A stretch of DNA of 64,000 nucleotides from Kocuria sp. (GCA_030524035.1 JAUNHG010000002.1:541138-605137); one strand, 5' to 3'. Numbered from the stretch's first letter, positions 17,504 to 26,465 are shown. Made by a program: numbers and translations. The notes: generated by a model from the letters alone, not told the origin.

Positions 17504-19053
17504 GGCTGCTCCTTCGGATCATCGCCTTTACGCAGGTGCGCTATAAACATGGCGTCAGTTCCATGCACGTGCGGCCACAGCTGAACAGTGGTGGCACCGG
17601 GTTGTGCCTGTGCTCGGTGCGCCCCGGTATATGGCTGGGCAGGGTTGGTGTCGTCTTCCAAAGCACCCGGCAGGGCGGCAGAACGTACAGCCGCCCCGGT
17701 ATCGGTCAGCACCATGTCACGCCGCGCCTTCAGCAAGTCATCCACCGCCACCAGTGTTTCTGCGGCGTGTGGTGAACATGTGGCGTATACCAGCAGACCC
17801 CCCGGCCTTAGCGCATCAGCAGCAGCCGTAAGCAGCTGAGTTTGCAGCACCGTTAGGTCTGCTAAGTCTTGTGGTGTTCGCCGCCACCGGGCTTCCGGTC
17901 GACGCCGTAGCGCACCCAACCCGGTGCAGGGAGCATCCACCAGAATGCGATCAAACCCAGGCTGGCCGTCTGGTTGACTGGCGTCAGTGGTGGTGATCTC
18001 ACGACCATCCCCGCATCGAACGTTCCATACCGCAGGGTCGACGACGTCAAGCGCCTGACGAACCAACTGTGCCCTGTGCTCTGCAGCTTCGTTAGCCAAC
18101 AAGTGGGCCCCTTCGTGAGCAGCGAGCGCTGCCAGCAAAGCAGCTTTACCGCCGGGGCCAGCGCAGAGGTCCAACCATTTTTCACCGGATTTCACGGGGT
18201 GCGCGTGCACCAAGGAACGCGCAACGAGCTGCGACCCCATGTCCTGCACTCGGATTCTCCCGGCACGGACCTCCTCCAGGCGTTGCAAGTCGCCTCCGGT
18301 GCTGATGGCAGCTTGTGGCATCAGCGTGCTAATTGTGGCAGCTCCATCGCGAACTGCACCAATGTCCCCTATACCGGGCAACGCTGCCAGGTGAACCTGT
18401 GGTGCCGCGTTATCAGCGGTCAGCAGCGCGGTAATTTCCGCCGGAGAGCGGCCGTGTGCGGATAGCGCCTGACGGAAAGCTCGAACAATCCACGGAGGGT
18501 GGGCTCCTTCCAGGGCTAACCGGGTAACGTCGTCACTATTACGGGTCAGTTCGCCCAACCAAGCGTCCAGATCATGGGCCATCACTTTGCGTAACACGGC
18601 GTTGACCAGGCCAGACGGGCCAGAACCAATTTCCGCTCGGGTTAACCCCACCGTTTGATCAACAGCGGCATGATCCGGGATACGCATGGCTAACAGTTGG
18701 TGTACCCCCAGCCTCAGGATGTCCAGGACGGGTGGATCAATGGCGTGCAAAGGGCGATCCACACAAGTGCTTAACACCGCGTCCCAGGTTCCTTGGTGCC
18801 GCAACGCGCCGTACGCCAGTTCAGTAGCCAACCCAGCATCACGCCGATTCAAACGGAACCGTTGGATCTGTTCCGGTAGCACCAAATTGCCGTAGGCGTC
18901 GTCAGCGGAAACCGCACGCAATGTCCTGAACGCCGCCAAACGAGCGGGGTCTGCCCTGCGTGTGCGCTGGGAGGGGGTAGATGCTGAATACCTCCGGTCA
19001 CGCACGGCACGCCGGTTGCGTTGCCGCCCCTTGTTGCTGCGGCGCTCAGTCAT
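17500..19053 (-). CDS. rsmB: 16S rRNA (cytosine-967-C5) methyltransferase
   Basis: RsmB (Sun/Fmu) methylates C967 of 16S rRNA. The 517-aa protein has an N-terminal NusB-like RNA-binding domain (about 35-190, with GNLVLPEQI and DRPLHAIDP) and a C-terminal NOL1/NOP2/Sun methyltransferase domain. SAM-binding [33 protein letters not shown] (first catalytic-motif Cys) and [11 protein letters not shown] (second Cys) are clear. A basic N-terminus ([18 protein letters not shown]) may bind RNA. It overlaps fmt by 4 bp upstream and rpe by 4 bp downstream. Confidence 0.94.
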   Translation of the reverse strand: MTERRSNKGRQRNRRAVRDRRYSASTPSQRTRRADPARLAAFRTLRAVSADDAYGNLVLPEQIQRFRLNRRDAGLATELAYGALRHQGTWDAVLSTCVDRPLHAIDPPVLDILRLGVHQLLAMRIPDHAAVDQTVGLTRAEIGSGPSGLVNAVLRKVMAHDLDAWLGELTRNSDDVTRLALEGAHPPWIVRAFRQALSAHGRSPAEITALLTADNAAPQVHLAALPGIGDIGAVRDGAATISTLMPQAAISTGGDLQRLEEVRAGRIRVQDMGSQLVARSLVHAHPVKSGEKWLDLCAGPGGKAALLAALAAHEGAHLLANEAAEHRAQLVRQALDVVDPAVWNVRCGDGREITTTDASQPDGQPGFDRILVDAPCTGLGALRRRPEARWRRTPQDLADLTVLQTQLLTAAADALRPGGLLVYATCSPHAAETLVAVDDLLKARRDMVLTDTGAAVRSAALPGALEDDTNPAQPYTGAHRAQAQPGATTVQLWPHVHGTDAMFIAHLRKGDDPKEQP

Positions 19054-19997
19054 CGGAAAATCACCTCTCCGGGTTGTGTTCCCGTCAACCGGCCACGCGC
19101 CCAGTCCACAGCGGTCATAGACCTTCTCCCGGAAGGCTGGACGCTTGTCAGTTCCACCGGCACCGACCCCGTCCCGACCAACACATTCCGGTGAATCACC
19201 ACGACCTCCCCCGGGGACAACGACTCCTCCTGTGCACCATCTTCAGTGTGTTCTTGCAGGTGGCCAGTGATTTTAAATCGTGCACCGTCGAATTCGGTCC
19301 ACGCCCCCGGTTCCGGGGTGACCGCACGTACCCGAGCGATCAGAGCAGAGGCGGGCTGTTGCCAGTCCAGTCGGCCATCGGCAGCGGTGAGTTTGGGGGC
19401 TTTACTTGGCACACCGGTCTGTGGCGTCGGGGTCACCCCGGAGGCTAGGTCCCGCAATGAATCTGCCAGCACCGAGCCGCCCAGCTCACTTAATCGATTC
19501 AGAACCGTCCCGGCAGTATCATCCGGGCGCACCGGATCAGTGAAACCGCGTAATACAGGCCCCGTATCCATACCTTCGTCAAGCACAAACGTGGTGGCGG
19601 CGGCCACAGTTTCCCCGGCTAACAGGGAATGCTGCACCGGAGCTGCTCCACGCCACGCTGGTAAGGCGGAAAAATGAAGATTAACCCATCCCCGGGGTAT
19701 TGCTTCAAGGGCATCACGTTTCAACAATGCTCCGTAGGCCACCACCGCAGCGATGTCAGCGCCAGTGGCTTGAATCTGCGCGATGATGCCCGTATCAACT
19801 CGATCCGCCTTAATCACGGGAATGCCGAGTTGTACGGCCGTTTGCGCCACAGGGGATGGTGTCAGGACTTTTTTGCGCCCCACTGGAGCATCCGTGCGAG
19901 TCACGACGGCGACAACGTCTATGTCTGGCTGGGCGGCCAGGTACTGCAACGGTGTGGCGGCGACGTGCGGGGTGCCCGCGTACAAAACTTTCATCAT
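19050..19997 (-). CDS. fmt: Methionyl-tRNA formyltransferase
   Basis: Fmt formylates initiator Met-tRNA using 10-formyl-THF. The 315-aa protein has the N-terminal MKVLYAGTPHVAATPL, the loop region, the catalytic NLHFSALPAWRGAAPVQHSLL (Asn, His) and the downstream Asp (DEGMDTGPVL). The C-terminal OB-like tRNA-binding domain starts near residue 205. The start region reads ATGATGA, so either of two adjacent ATGs overlaps the def stop. Def and Fmt act at opposite ends of the formyl cycle, and their coupling is a common arrangement. Confidence 0.95.
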   Translation of the reverse strand: MMKVLYAGTPHVAATPLQYLAAQPDIDVVAVVTRTDAPVGRKKVLTPSPVAQTAVQLGIPVIKADRVDTGIIAQIQATGADIAAVVAYGALLKRDALEAIPRGWVNLHFSALPAWRGAAPVQHSLLAGETVAAATTFVLDEGMDTGPVLRGFTDPVRPDDTAGTVLNRLSELGGSVLADSLRDLASGVTPTPQTGVPSKAPKLTAADGRLDWQQPASALIARVRAVTPEPGAWTEFDGARFKITGHLQEHTEDGAQEESLSPGEVVVIHRNVLVGTGSVPVELTSVQPSGRRSMTAVDWARGRLTGTQPGEVIFR

Positions 19998-20590
19998 GCT
20001 GTGCCTCCGGTTATTCCAGGCTGGCCAAAGCTGGAGCCACGTCCGGACGCTAAAGAATCACGCCGCTTACCCTGGACTTCCGCCACAACGTCGGAGTATT
20101 GGCGGTGACGGATAGCCTGCATAGCTTGTTTTTTGACGGCGCCACGTAAACGGTCCACGTAAAGCATGCCGTCGAGGTGATCGCATTCATGTTGCAAACA
20201 GCGGGCTAATAGGCCGGTGCCTTCAACGGTGATGGGTTCACCGGTTGCGGTAAATCCCGTGACTTGAGCGTAGTCAGCACGCGGCGTGGGGTACCCCACG
20301 CCGGGGACAGATAAACATCCTTCCGCACCGTCCTGCGGCTGATCCCCCACCGTCAAAGATGGGTTCACCACATACCCTTGTTGACCATCAGCGTCATAGA
20401 CAAAAACTCGAAGTCCCACGCCAATCTGAGGGGCCGCCAGGCCTACGCCCTGAACATCGTGCATAGTCTCGACCATGTCACGGATCAATGTCCGCAATTC
20501 ATCCCGCCCTTCCTGATCAAACGTGCGAACAGGCTCAGCTACAGAACGCAGCACGGGGTCACCGATGGTTCGAACGGGACGTACTGCCAT
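19994..20590 (-). CDS. def: Peptide deformylase
   Basis: Def removes the N-formyl group from nascent proteins. It is a metalloenzyme of 198 aa. All three motifs are present: GVGLAAPQIG, EGCLSVPG with the metal Cys, and QHECDHLDG with two metal His and the catalytic Glu. The ATG at 20590 follows AGGGGG by about 10 nt and gives MAVRPVRTIGDPVLR, a normal start; an upstream extension would overlap the nuclease gene. A C-terminal tail of about 20 residues after the last helix is longer than in the shortest homologues. It couples to fmt. Confidence 0.95.
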   Translation of the reverse strand: MAVRPVRTIGDPVLRSVAEPVRTFDQEGRDELRTLIRDMVETMHDVQGVGLAAPQIGVGLRVFVYDADGQQGYVVNPSLTVGDQPQDGAEGCLSVPGVGYPTPRADYAQVTGFTATGEPITVEGTGLLARCLQHECDHLDGMLYVDRLRGAVKKQAMQAIRHRQYSDVVAEVQGKRRDSLASGRGSSFGQPGITGGTA

Positions 20591-20651
20591 GAAATACGGG
20601 CCCCCTGGGTTGGGTCGACAACTCAAACGTTGTGGGATGCGTTGTGTCAGT

Positions 20652-21509
20652 TTAGAGTGCGGCTCGTGAGGTCGGCGGAGGCGGCACCGGTCGCAGCTGA
20701 GCATCAGCAGCAGCCAATGCTGTTTCGTGCGTCCATACCCGGCGCAAAGCGCAGAATTTATGCCAGTGAGCAGCCAAAACCTCTGGAACCGCTTGTTGGG
20801 CCACTACCTCAGTAGGCCCCACAGCAATACCTAGCAGCAGATCTGCCCGATCATACGGCCATGGCTCCCACTCACCGGTTTCAGCGTCCACCAGCTGCTC
20901 TTCCGCTTTAAGACCGGCCACTAATTGGGTGACTACTTTGGGGTCCAGCGCTTTAACTCGACCGTGGCGGTCCGTGCCTTTGGTTTTGTAATCAATCAAA
21001 CACACTTTGCCAGCAATCCGTGCCACAAGGTCCAGGGTCCCGGCGTAACCGACGGTGTGGTTCCATACCGTAACTTCTGCGGCCAATGGTTCAGGGGCAT
21101 AAAGCTGCCACCATTCATCAAACCGGGCGGCGTAGGCTTCTTCGTGATGTTCCCTCAGAGTTACCCGGGCTTGCTCTAGATCAGACGGTTGTCCCATAGC
21201 CTCTAAGGCCACTTGTTCGCAGTAGTAATGCACCCGATCCCCACGTTCGGCGGCGTGGTCTCGGTAGCGTTGCGCCGCATCGGCTGCATCCCGCGCCACA
21301 GTCCGCATGCGTGAAGCTGTCCCTAATGCTTCCGGTAACCGGGAGTCTTCTATGACTGCTTGAGCTGCTAACCACCCATGCCATCCCCCAAGATCTACGG
21401 CTGCCTGTGAAATGACGGTGGTAATTGATGGCACGGTGGCCTGCTGCCCCACAGCCCGGGCGTACATGCGGCCGTAAGCCGTTTGCACCGCGAGTTTCGG
21501 CTGAGTCAT
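20652..21509 (-). CDS. PD-(D/E)XK superfamily nuclease (RecB-type exonuclease domain)
   Basis: This 285-aa protein has the core of the PD-(D/E)XK nuclease fold: GYAGTLDLVARI (catalytic Asp), then VCLIDYKTKG (D-x-K motif), then the DPKVVTQLVAGLKA helix with a conserved Gln as in RecB/Cas4-type domains. An N-terminal helical part with PSITTVIS is typical of stand-alone actinobacterial members. There is no iron-sulfur Cys cluster, so it is not Cas4 or AddB. The ATG has GGAGAG upstream. It lies 61 bp upstream of def and may head that operon. A role in DNA repair is likely but unproven. Confidence 0.8.
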   Translation of the reverse strand: MTQPKLAVQTAYGRMYARAVGQQATVPSITTVISQAAVDLGGWHGWLAAQAVIEDSRLPEALGTASRMRTVARDAADAAQRYRDHAAERGDRVHYYCEQVALEAMGQPSDLEQARVTLREHHEEAYAARFDEWWQLYAPEPLAAEVTVWNHTVGYAGTLDLVARIAGKVCLIDYKTKGTDRHGRVKALDPKVVTQLVAGLKAEEQLVDAETGEWEPWPYDRADLLLGIAVGPTEVVAQQAVPEVLAAHWHKFCALRRVWTHETALAAADAQLRPVPPPPTSRAAL

Positions 21510-21599
21510 AAGCTCTCCATTGCATCAGTCGGCATGGGGCAAAGCTGAGAGCCCCATAGCCAGGCGTCATCCCGGGTGGGGCTCTCGATCTGTGTTCCG

Positions 21600-21671
21600 T
21601 GCGCGATACTGGGTTCGAACCAGTGACCTCTTCGGTGTGAACGAAGCGCGCTACCACTGCGCTAATCGCGC
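21600..21671 (-). tRNA. tRNA-Val (CAC)
   Basis: This 72-nt cloverleaf reads on the minus strand. The acceptor stem is GCGCGAT/ATCGCGC with discriminator A. The anticodon loop TTCACAC gives anticodon CAC (codon GUG), and the T-arm contains GGTTCGAAC. CCA is not encoded. It lies opposite in strand to the other three tRNAs. Confidence 0.93.
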
Positions 21672-21809
21672 TTGCGACCCGCAAACCATAACGCAGATGG
21701 ACGCCGTGGTGCCAATCGGTACATGGAACGACCACAGGTAACCGGCACCCGAGAAGCTGTGCTAGAGTTTCCGACCGGACGTTGAGCCACGGCTTGATGC
21801 GCCATTACT

Positions 21810-21882
21810 GCGGTTGTAGCTCAGCTGGTAGAGCATCACCTTGCCATGGTGAGGGTCGCGGGTTCGACTCCCGTCAACCGCT
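21810..21882 (+). tRNA. tRNA-Gly (GCC)
   Basis: This 73-nt cloverleaf has acceptor GCGGTTG/CAACCGC and discriminator T. The anticodon loop TTGCCAT gives anticodon GCC. The T-arm has GGTTCGACTC. It is first in a plus-strand Gly-Cys-Val tRNA string. Confidence 0.94.
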
Positions 21883-21944
21883 CTGAGAGGCAGCACCGCG
21901 CAGGTGCTCCTCAAGGCCAGAGTCCTTTTGGGGGCAAAGGTCCC

Positions 21945-22015
21945 GGTGGGGTGGCCGAGTGGTTAGGCAGCGGCCTGCAAAGCCGTCTACGCGGGTTCGA
22001 ATCCCGTCTCCACCT
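21945..22015 (+). tRNA. tRNA-Cys (GCA)
   Basis: This 71-nt cloverleaf has acceptor GGTGGGG/CTCCACC and discriminator T. The anticodon loop CTGCAAA gives anticodon GCA, and the T-arm has GGTTCGAATC. It lies 62 bp after tRNA-Gly. Confidence 0.94.
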
Positions 22016-22060
22016 CGGTTTAACCCACCAAGCTCGTGAGTTTTGCAGCTCTCGTAACGA

Positions 22061-22132
22061 GCGCGATTGGCGCAGCGGTAGCGCGCTTCCCTGACACGGA
22101 AGAGGTCACTGGTTCGATCCCAGTATCGCGCA
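22061..22132 (+). tRNA. tRNA-Val (GAC)
   Basis: This 72-nt cloverleaf has acceptor GCGCGAT/ATCGCGC and discriminator A. The anticodon loop CTGACAC gives anticodon GAC. Much of it is identical to the minus-strand tRNA-Val(CAC), so the two genes form an inverted repeat about 390 bp apart. A terminator follows. Confidence 0.94.
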
Positions 22133-22136
22133 CCCC

Positions 22137-22166
22137 AAAGACCGGCAACTTTGTGCCGGTCTTTTT
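22137..22166 (+). terminator. Intrinsic terminator after the tRNA string
   Basis: A perfect 11-bp stem (22137-22147 with 22154-22164) with a 6-nt loop is followed by a T-run. It ends the Gly-Cys-Val tRNA transcript. Confidence 0.9.
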
Positions 22167-22292
22167 CACTATGCGGAGGTGCATTCAATAATCACCGAGC
22201 CCAGGGAGATGAGCTCTGCACCGCAAAAGGTTCCTGCGGTTTCCCGGACGGCCTACACAGGGAAAAACCCAAGGATTCAGAGGGCTTACACA

Positions 22293-22320
22293 GGGATTGA
22301 TCAGACTCTCCCGGGGTAAC
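22293..22320 (+). promoter_or_regulatory. Candidate general-stress sigma (SigB/SigF-type) promoter
   Basis: GGGATT, a 14-nt spacer and GGGGTAAC resemble the GNNT-N14-16-GGGTA pattern of actinobacterial SigB/SigF promoters. It lies about 85 nt upstream of a small stress-type protein gene. An inverted repeat (CAGGTC/GACCTG, 22361-22377) lies between. Confidence 0.35.
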
Positions 22321-22405
22321 CCGGTGCTGGACATCTGCCCTTTGGTCAAGCACAGTTAACCAGGTCAGATCGACCTGACTAATCCCAACCGGAAGGAGAA
22401 AACCC

Positions 22406-22585
22406 ATGGTGGACCTCGGAGGATTTGCAGACAAGGCCAAGCAGGCTGCTTCGGAAAACCCCGACGCTGTCGAGCAGGGCGCTAACTTCGCCAGCGAAAA
22501 GACTGGTGGCAAGTACGACGACCAGATCAACCAGGCGAAGGATTACCTGGGTGGCGACGCAAACAACGACGAGAACAACAACTGA
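22406..22585 (+). CDS. Rv0909/MT0933-like small antitoxin-type protein
   Basis: This 59-aa hydrophilic protein has an excellent SD (AAGGAG about 8 nt before the ATG). Its sequence, with ADKAKQAASENPDAVEQG, the central EKTGGKYDDQI and QAKDYLG, matches the short MT0933-like antitoxin family (Rv0909 of M. tuberculosis). The Rv0909 toxin partner is not present on either side; the gene is flanked by tRNAs and zapE. Many actinobacteria carry solitary copies that look like stress or abundance proteins more than true antitoxins. It is flanked by two terminators, so it is monocistronic. Confidence 0.8.
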   Translation: MVDLGGFADKAKQAASENPDAVEQGANFASEKTGGKYDDQINQAKDYLGGDANNDENNN

Positions 22586-22631
22586 GATTGTCTCGTCTGA
22601 GAGTCGCACACTGATGTGACCGTCGCATAAA

Positions 22632-22675
22632 GCAGTGGGCCGGTATTTTCCCAACGGAAGATACCGGCCCACTGC
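22632..22675. terminator. Bidirectional terminator between small protein gene and zapE
   Basis: A perfect 15-bp GC-rich stem (22632-22646 with 22661-22675), extended by a TTCC/GGAA inner pair, lies between convergent genes. T-rich flanks are short on both sides. Confidence 0.8.
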
Positions 22676-22729
22676 TGCGTTTCATATCCCCCAAAACCAC
22701 ATGCAACAAAAGCGACAAAGCATCAACGA

Positions 22730-23773
22730 TCAGTCGCTATTTGTTTTTAACCCTTCCCGAGCCAAGGCTGTCAACCGTGACACCGCACGGAAATATTTCT
22801 TTTGATACCCACCAGCCATCATGTCCGGGGTAAAAATCTTGTTGAAAGACTCCCCCGATGCCACGATCGGTAAGTCACGGTCATACAAACGATCAGCCAA
22901 GACCACTAACCGCAACGCCAAGGCCTGTTGGTCCACGGTACGAACTCCCCGCCACACAATCCCATCCAGACCACTAATCAAATGTCGATATCGGGATGGA
23001 TGAACGACGGTTAGATGCTCCATTAGCGCACCGAAATCATCTACCGCAATGGTTTTTCCCACAAAACGTTGCTGCATGAATTCTTCCACCCGAGTATCAG
23101 GTAAAGAGTCGGGCGCCTCCGGGAAACCCCGGTGCCGAAAATCCTCACCATCAATACGAAGAACTTGAAACTGATCAGCTAGTACTTGAATTTCGCGTTG
23201 AAAATCCACCGCAGCAAAACGACCCTCCCCCAAAGATCCGGGAAGCGTGTTGGACGTAGCCGCCAATTTCACGCCAGCATCGGCAAGTTCACGCATTAAC
23301 CGCGACATCAATACAGTGTCCCCGGGGTCATCCAACTCAAACTCGTCAATACACACCAGACTGTACTCACGCAGCGCCTGAACCGCCTTGGGGAAAGTCA
23401 GCGCGCCCACTAAATTCGTGTATTCCACAAAAGTTCCGAATGCTTTGGGCCCGGGGGCTTCGTGCCACAACGACGCTAAAAGGTGAGTTTTACCCACACC
23501 AAATCCACCATCCACATAAATACCTTGCTGATTTTTCTGGTCACCCTTGCGGAAAAACCGGGAGAATAGCCCTCCACCAGCTGTGCTCGCTATGCTAGCG
23601 GCAAACTCCTGCAACTGTGCTACGGCCTGAGCTTGAGATGGCTGTGAGGGATCAGGGCGGTACGTCTGAAAAGATACGTCACCAAAACGTTCAGAAGGCC
23701 GGAACCCATCCAACAGTTCATCTGTCGATACCGTCGGCCGACGATCAACCAGTCGCTGGATCTGGGGGTTCAC
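22730..23773 (-). CDS. zapE: ZapE/AFG1-like ATPase
   Basis: This is a 347-aa P-loop ATPase of the ZapE/AFG1 family, which in proteobacteria associates with the division ring and in mitochondria with protein quality control. Walker A is GGFGVGKTH (89-97), and Walker B is LVCIDEFELDD with Asp143/Glu144. A sensor-type KLAATSNTLP is present, and family motifs YVDGGFGVGK and SRYRHLISGLDG occur in order. The GTP/ATP-binding half precedes an all-helical tail. It is convergent with the small protein gene and divergent from the rhodanese operon. Function in actinobacteria is little studied. Confidence 0.88.
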   Translation of the reverse strand: MNPQIQRLVDRRPTVSTDELLDGFRPSERFGDVSFQTYRPDPSQPSQAQAVAQLQEFAASIASTAGGGLFSRFFRKGDQKNQQGIYVDGGFGVGKTHLLASLWHEAPGPKAFGTFVEYTNLVGALTFPKAVQALREYSLVCIDEFELDDPGDTVLMSRLMRELADAGVKLAATSNTLPGSLGEGRFAAVDFQREIQVLADQFQVLRIDGEDFRHRGFPEAPDSLPDTRVEEFMQQRFVGKTIAVDDFGALMEHLTVVHPSRYRHLISGLDGIVWRGVRTVDQQALALRLVVLADRLYDRDLPIVASGESFNKIFTPDMMAGGYQKKYFRAVSRLTALAREGLKTNSD

Positions 23774-23889
23774 GGGAACCTCTTTTCACGGTAGAAGTAG
23801 GCAAGAATTTCTCGGCATGTGAGCCTACCGGCTGTCTCTGGGTTCGCCGCCCGCGCACACCACACGCTATGGCACTCGTCGTTGTCTCA

Positions 23890-23904
23890 ACAGGGATACC
23901 CTGT
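23890..23904. promoter_or_regulatory. 15-bp inverted repeat upstream of the rhodanese-sufE-msrB operon
   Basis: ACAGGG-ATA-CCCTGT is a perfect palindrome with a 3-nt centre, 40 bp upstream of the sulfurtransferase start and about 115 bp upstream of zapE on the other strand. It has the shape of a dimeric repressor site. No regulator gene is adjacent. Confidence 0.35.
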
Positions 23905-23944
23905 GGACCATCAGGAGATCTCATCCACCGCACAAGGAGTTGCT

Positions 23945-24856
23945 ATGACCACTGGTGTGGATACCACAAATCCCAAATTCGCCGATTACGCCCACCCAGA
24001 GCGCTTGGTGTCCACCGCGTGGGTGGCTAGCCACGGCCAAGATGATGGTGTTGTGGTGATCGAATCAGACGAAGACGTGCTGTTATATGACACTGGCCAC
24101 ATTCCCGGCTCAATAAAAGTTGACTGGCACACAGAATTGAACCTGCCAGAAGTCCGCGACTACCTGGATGGTGCACAATTTGCTGAATTGATGAGCAGTA
24201 AAGGTATTTCCCGCGATGACACCGTGGTGATCTACGGAGATAAATCCAACTGGTGGGCTGCATACGCCCTCTGGGTATTCACCCTCTTTGGTCACCAGGA
24301 CGTCCGTCTGATGGATGGGGGACGCGATAAGTGGGTAACTGAAGGTCGCGAACTTGTCACGGATACCCCACAGCGCAACCGCACGGAGTATCCGCAAGTA
24401 CAGCGTCACGACACCCCCATTCGGATTTATCAATCTGAAGTGTTAAAAGCGCTAGGCAGCGTCCCTTTAATCGACGTCCGTTCACACCCTGAATACACCG
24501 GTCAGCGCACACACATGGCGGAATACCCCCAAGAGGGAGTACTGCGTGGCGGACATATTCCCACGGCAGCCTCCGTCCCATGGGCGCAGGCTGCCGAAGA
24601 AGACGCCACTTTCAAACCACGAGCACAGCTAGAAGAGATCTATCAGCAGAACGTGGGCTTGGAACCCCACCAGCCTGTCATCGCCTACTGCCGGATTGGT
24701 GAGCGCTCAGCACATACCTGGTTTGTGTTGAAATACCTGCTTGGTTTCCCCGACGTCCGCAACTACGACGGTTCCTGGACTGAATGGGGCAATTCCGTGC
24801 GCGTACCCATTGTCTCGGGTCCAGAACCCGGAAACATCCCTGGAGAATCACAATGA
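23945..24856 (+). CDS. Thiosulfate/3-mercaptopyruvate sulfurtransferase (two-domain rhodanese)
   Basis: This 303-aa tandem rhodanese transfers sulfane sulfur to cyanide or thiol acceptors. The active-site Cys249 is in [15 protein letters not shown], of the CRxGxR type that points to thiosulfate sulfurtransferase. The N-terminal rhodanese domain has Asp99 in the Cys position ([14 protein letters not shown]) and is structural, as usual. The ATG at 23945 has AAGGAG 6 nt upstream; the frame opens further upstream without an SD. The stop overlaps the sufE start (ATGA). The neighbours suggest a sulfur-handling and redox-repair operon. Confidence 0.93.
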   Translation: MTTGVDTTNPKFADYAHPERLVSTAWVASHGQDDGVVVIESDEDVLLYDTGHIPGSIKVDWHTELNLPEVRDYLDGAQFAELMSSKGISRDDTVVIYGDKSNWWAAYALWVFTLFGHQDVRLMDGGRDKWVTEGRELVTDTPQRNRTEYPQVQRHDTPIRIYQSEVLKALGSVPLIDVRSHPEYTGQRTHMAEYPQEGVLRGGHIPTAASVPWAQAAEEDATFKPRAQLEEIYQQNVGLEPHQPVIAYCRIGERSAHTWFVLKYLLGFPDVRNYDGSWTEWGNSVRVPIVSGPEPGNIPGESQ

Positions 24857-25344
24857 CCACGGACGCAACGCGCCTGCCGGGCACACTGGATGAACTCATT
24901 GAAGACTTCACGGCAGTGCCCCCACAAGATCGCCTACAGCTTCTCCTGGAGTTTTCCCGCCAGCTGCCCGCTCTACCCGAACGCTATGGACAACACCCAG
25001 AAGCTTTAGAACAGGTTGTTGAATGCCAATCCCCGTTATTTCTCACAGTTGAATGGGATAACCACGCTGCTACCGGTGACGACTCCACCCCAGTTCGCCT
25101 GTTCTTTTCAGCGCCCAAGGAGGCCCCGACCACACGCGGGTTCGCTTCCATCTTGCACGCCGGGCTGGATGGTTTACATGCCGCTGACATCCAGTCAGTA
25201 CCCGCTGACCTCACAGAACGTTTTGGTTTAACCCAGTTGGTCTCCCCGTTACGAATGCGTGGCATGTCTGCGATGCTCGAACGTATACGGCGCCAAGTCG
25301 CCGCTCTACCGCGAACGAAAGGCTCTCATGTCGAACACTCCTGA
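24853..25344 (+). CDS. sufE: SufE family cysteine-desulfurase sulfur acceptor
   Basis: SufE accepts persulfide sulfur from a cysteine desulfurase such as SufS for iron-sulfur cluster assembly. This 163-aa protein has Cys58 in [10 protein letters not shown], the expected sulfur-acceptor position (the family has G/E-C-Q-S). The N-terminal region [24 protein letters not shown] is the usual SufE start. The gene overlaps the rhodanese gene by 4 bp and msrB by 17 bp, so all three are probably translated together. The suf cluster proper is not in this window. Confidence 0.93.
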   Translation: MTTDATRLPGTLDELIEDFTAVPPQDRLQLLLEFSRQLPALPERYGQHPEALEQVVECQSPLFLTVEWDNHAATGDDSTPVRLFFSAPKEAPTTRGFASILHAGLDGLHAADIQSVPADLTERFGLTQLVSPLRMRGMSAMLERIRRQVAALPRTKGSHVEHS

Positions 25345-25777
25345 ACCGCACACAACTGACTCAGCGCCGCAAACCCCCTCCGTGATTCGTACTGATGAAC
25401 AATGGCGCGCTGTGCTGACGCCGCAGGAATTCCACGTGATGCGTGAAGCAGGGACCGAACGCCCCTTCACCGGTGAATACTGGGACACACGCACCGAGGG
25501 GGTCTACAGCTGCCGTGGCTGTGACGCTGAACTGTTCCGTTCCAAGACTAAATTTGACGCGCACTGTGGTTGGCCCTCTTTCTATGAACCCCTGGCAGAA
25601 GACCGCGTACGTTACATTCGTGACACCAGCTTAGGAATGGAGCGCGTGGAAGTCCGATGCGCCTCCTGTGACTCCCACCTGGGGCATGTTTTCTCCGGCG
25701 AAGGGTACCCAACCCCCACCGACCAGCGGTATTGCATCAACTCGGTATCTATGCGGCTGCACCCAAAAGAAGCGTGA
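25328..25777 (+). CDS. msrB: Peptide methionine-(R)-S-oxide reductase
   Basis: MsrB repairs R-methionine sulfoxide in proteins using thioredoxin. The 149-aa protein has the structural zinc Cys pairs C62/C65 ([10 protein letters not shown]) and C111/C114 ([12 protein letters not shown]). Catalytic Cys136 is in [11 protein letters not shown]. It is the single-domain form, without fused MsrA. The ATG at 25328 has AAAGG 6 nt upstream and overlaps sufE by 17 bp. Together with the rhodanese and SufE it forms a small sulfur and oxidative-repair operon. Confidence 0.95.
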   Translation: MSNTPEPHTTDSAPQTPSVIRTDEQWRAVLTPQEFHVMREAGTERPFTGEYWDTRTEGVYSCRGCDAELFRSKTKFDAHCGWPSFYEPLAEDRVRYIRDTSLGMERVEVRCASCDSHLGHVFSGEGYPTPTDQRYCINSVSMRLHPKEA

Positions 25778-25862
25778 AATAAGGCTGGGGAGTTCATCAC
25801 AGTCCTATCGTGGCGGCGTGCCACCGCCATACGCCACGCTACGCGTCTTACCCTTGGGAATC

Positions 25863-26465
25863 GTGAGCGCGGTGACTGATTTACACGCAGAACTGGGCCG
25901 CTTCAGAGCGGCTGTTGATTCCTTGCGCGCTGCACAGTGTCGACCAGAAATTGAACTAACACAGATTGACGCCCCCACCGGATCGGCTGATTCTGTGGCT
26001 TTTTCCGCCACCGTCACACAAGACACCGCATCCGGTGTTGCCCTGATCGGGCGCACCGGCACAGAAGAACTAGCAGCCGGACGTTTTATTCTCAGTCATG
26101 CACCATCCCGGCGCGCTGAATGGGGTGGTGAATTCCGAATCGTAACTTTTGTTAAAGCACAAGTAGAACGCGACCTCGGACATGATCAAATGTTGGCGTC
26201 CGTGGCCTGGAGTTGGCTATTAGAGGCCCTAGGCCGTAACGATGCCGCTTACACCGGAGCCGGTGGCACAGCCTCTCGGGTTGTGGCCGAAGGTTTTGGC
26301 CAGCTAGCGGACACCGGCGAGGATATTGACGTCGAATTACGGGCTTCGTGGACACCTACGAACACCAATTACGGGGCACACCTCAAAGCCTGGGCAGACA
26401 TGGTGTGCACTTTCGCGGGTTTGCCGCCGGTTTCTGACCACGTCGTGAACCTGATAAGGCGTTGA
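25863..26465 (+). CDS. DUF3000 family protein
   Basis: This conserved actinobacterial protein of unknown function has about 200 aa. The family pattern is clear: a RPEIELTQIDAPTGSAD motif early, AAGRFILSHAPSRRAEWGGEFRIVTFVKAQVE in the middle, then SVAWSWLLEALGRNDA, ELRASWTPTN and CTFAGLPPVSDHV at the end. The GTG at 25863 is chosen to fit homologue length, with GGGA upstream; the frame is open further upstream into msrB. No membrane segment or signal is seen. It precedes RNase D, a neighbourhood repeated in related genomes, and may be part of the same transcript. Confidence 0.85.
   Translation: MSAVTDLHAELGRFRAAVDSLRAAQCRPEIELTQIDAPTGSADSVAFSATVTQDTASGVALIGRTGTEELAAGRFILSHAPSRRAEWGGEFRIVTFVKAQVERDLGHDQMLASVAWSWLLEALGRNDAAYTGAGGTASRVVAEGFGQLADTGEDIDVELRASWTPTNTNYGAHLKAWADMVCTFAGLPPVSDHVVNLIRR

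Noticed and set aside
21600-22166. tRNA cluster as an integration (att) site of a genomic island
   Set aside because: No integrase, direct repeat of a tRNA 3' end, or foreign-looking flanking DNA is present.
22166-22730. Toxin partner for the Rv0909-like protein
   Set aside because: No frame of suitable size or family lies next to it; flanking genes are tRNAs and zapE.
24085-24140. Aspartate at the Cys position of the N-terminal rhodanese domain as a sign of decay
   Set aside because: Two-domain sulfurtransferases normally have an inactive N-terminal domain; the C-terminal Cys is intact.
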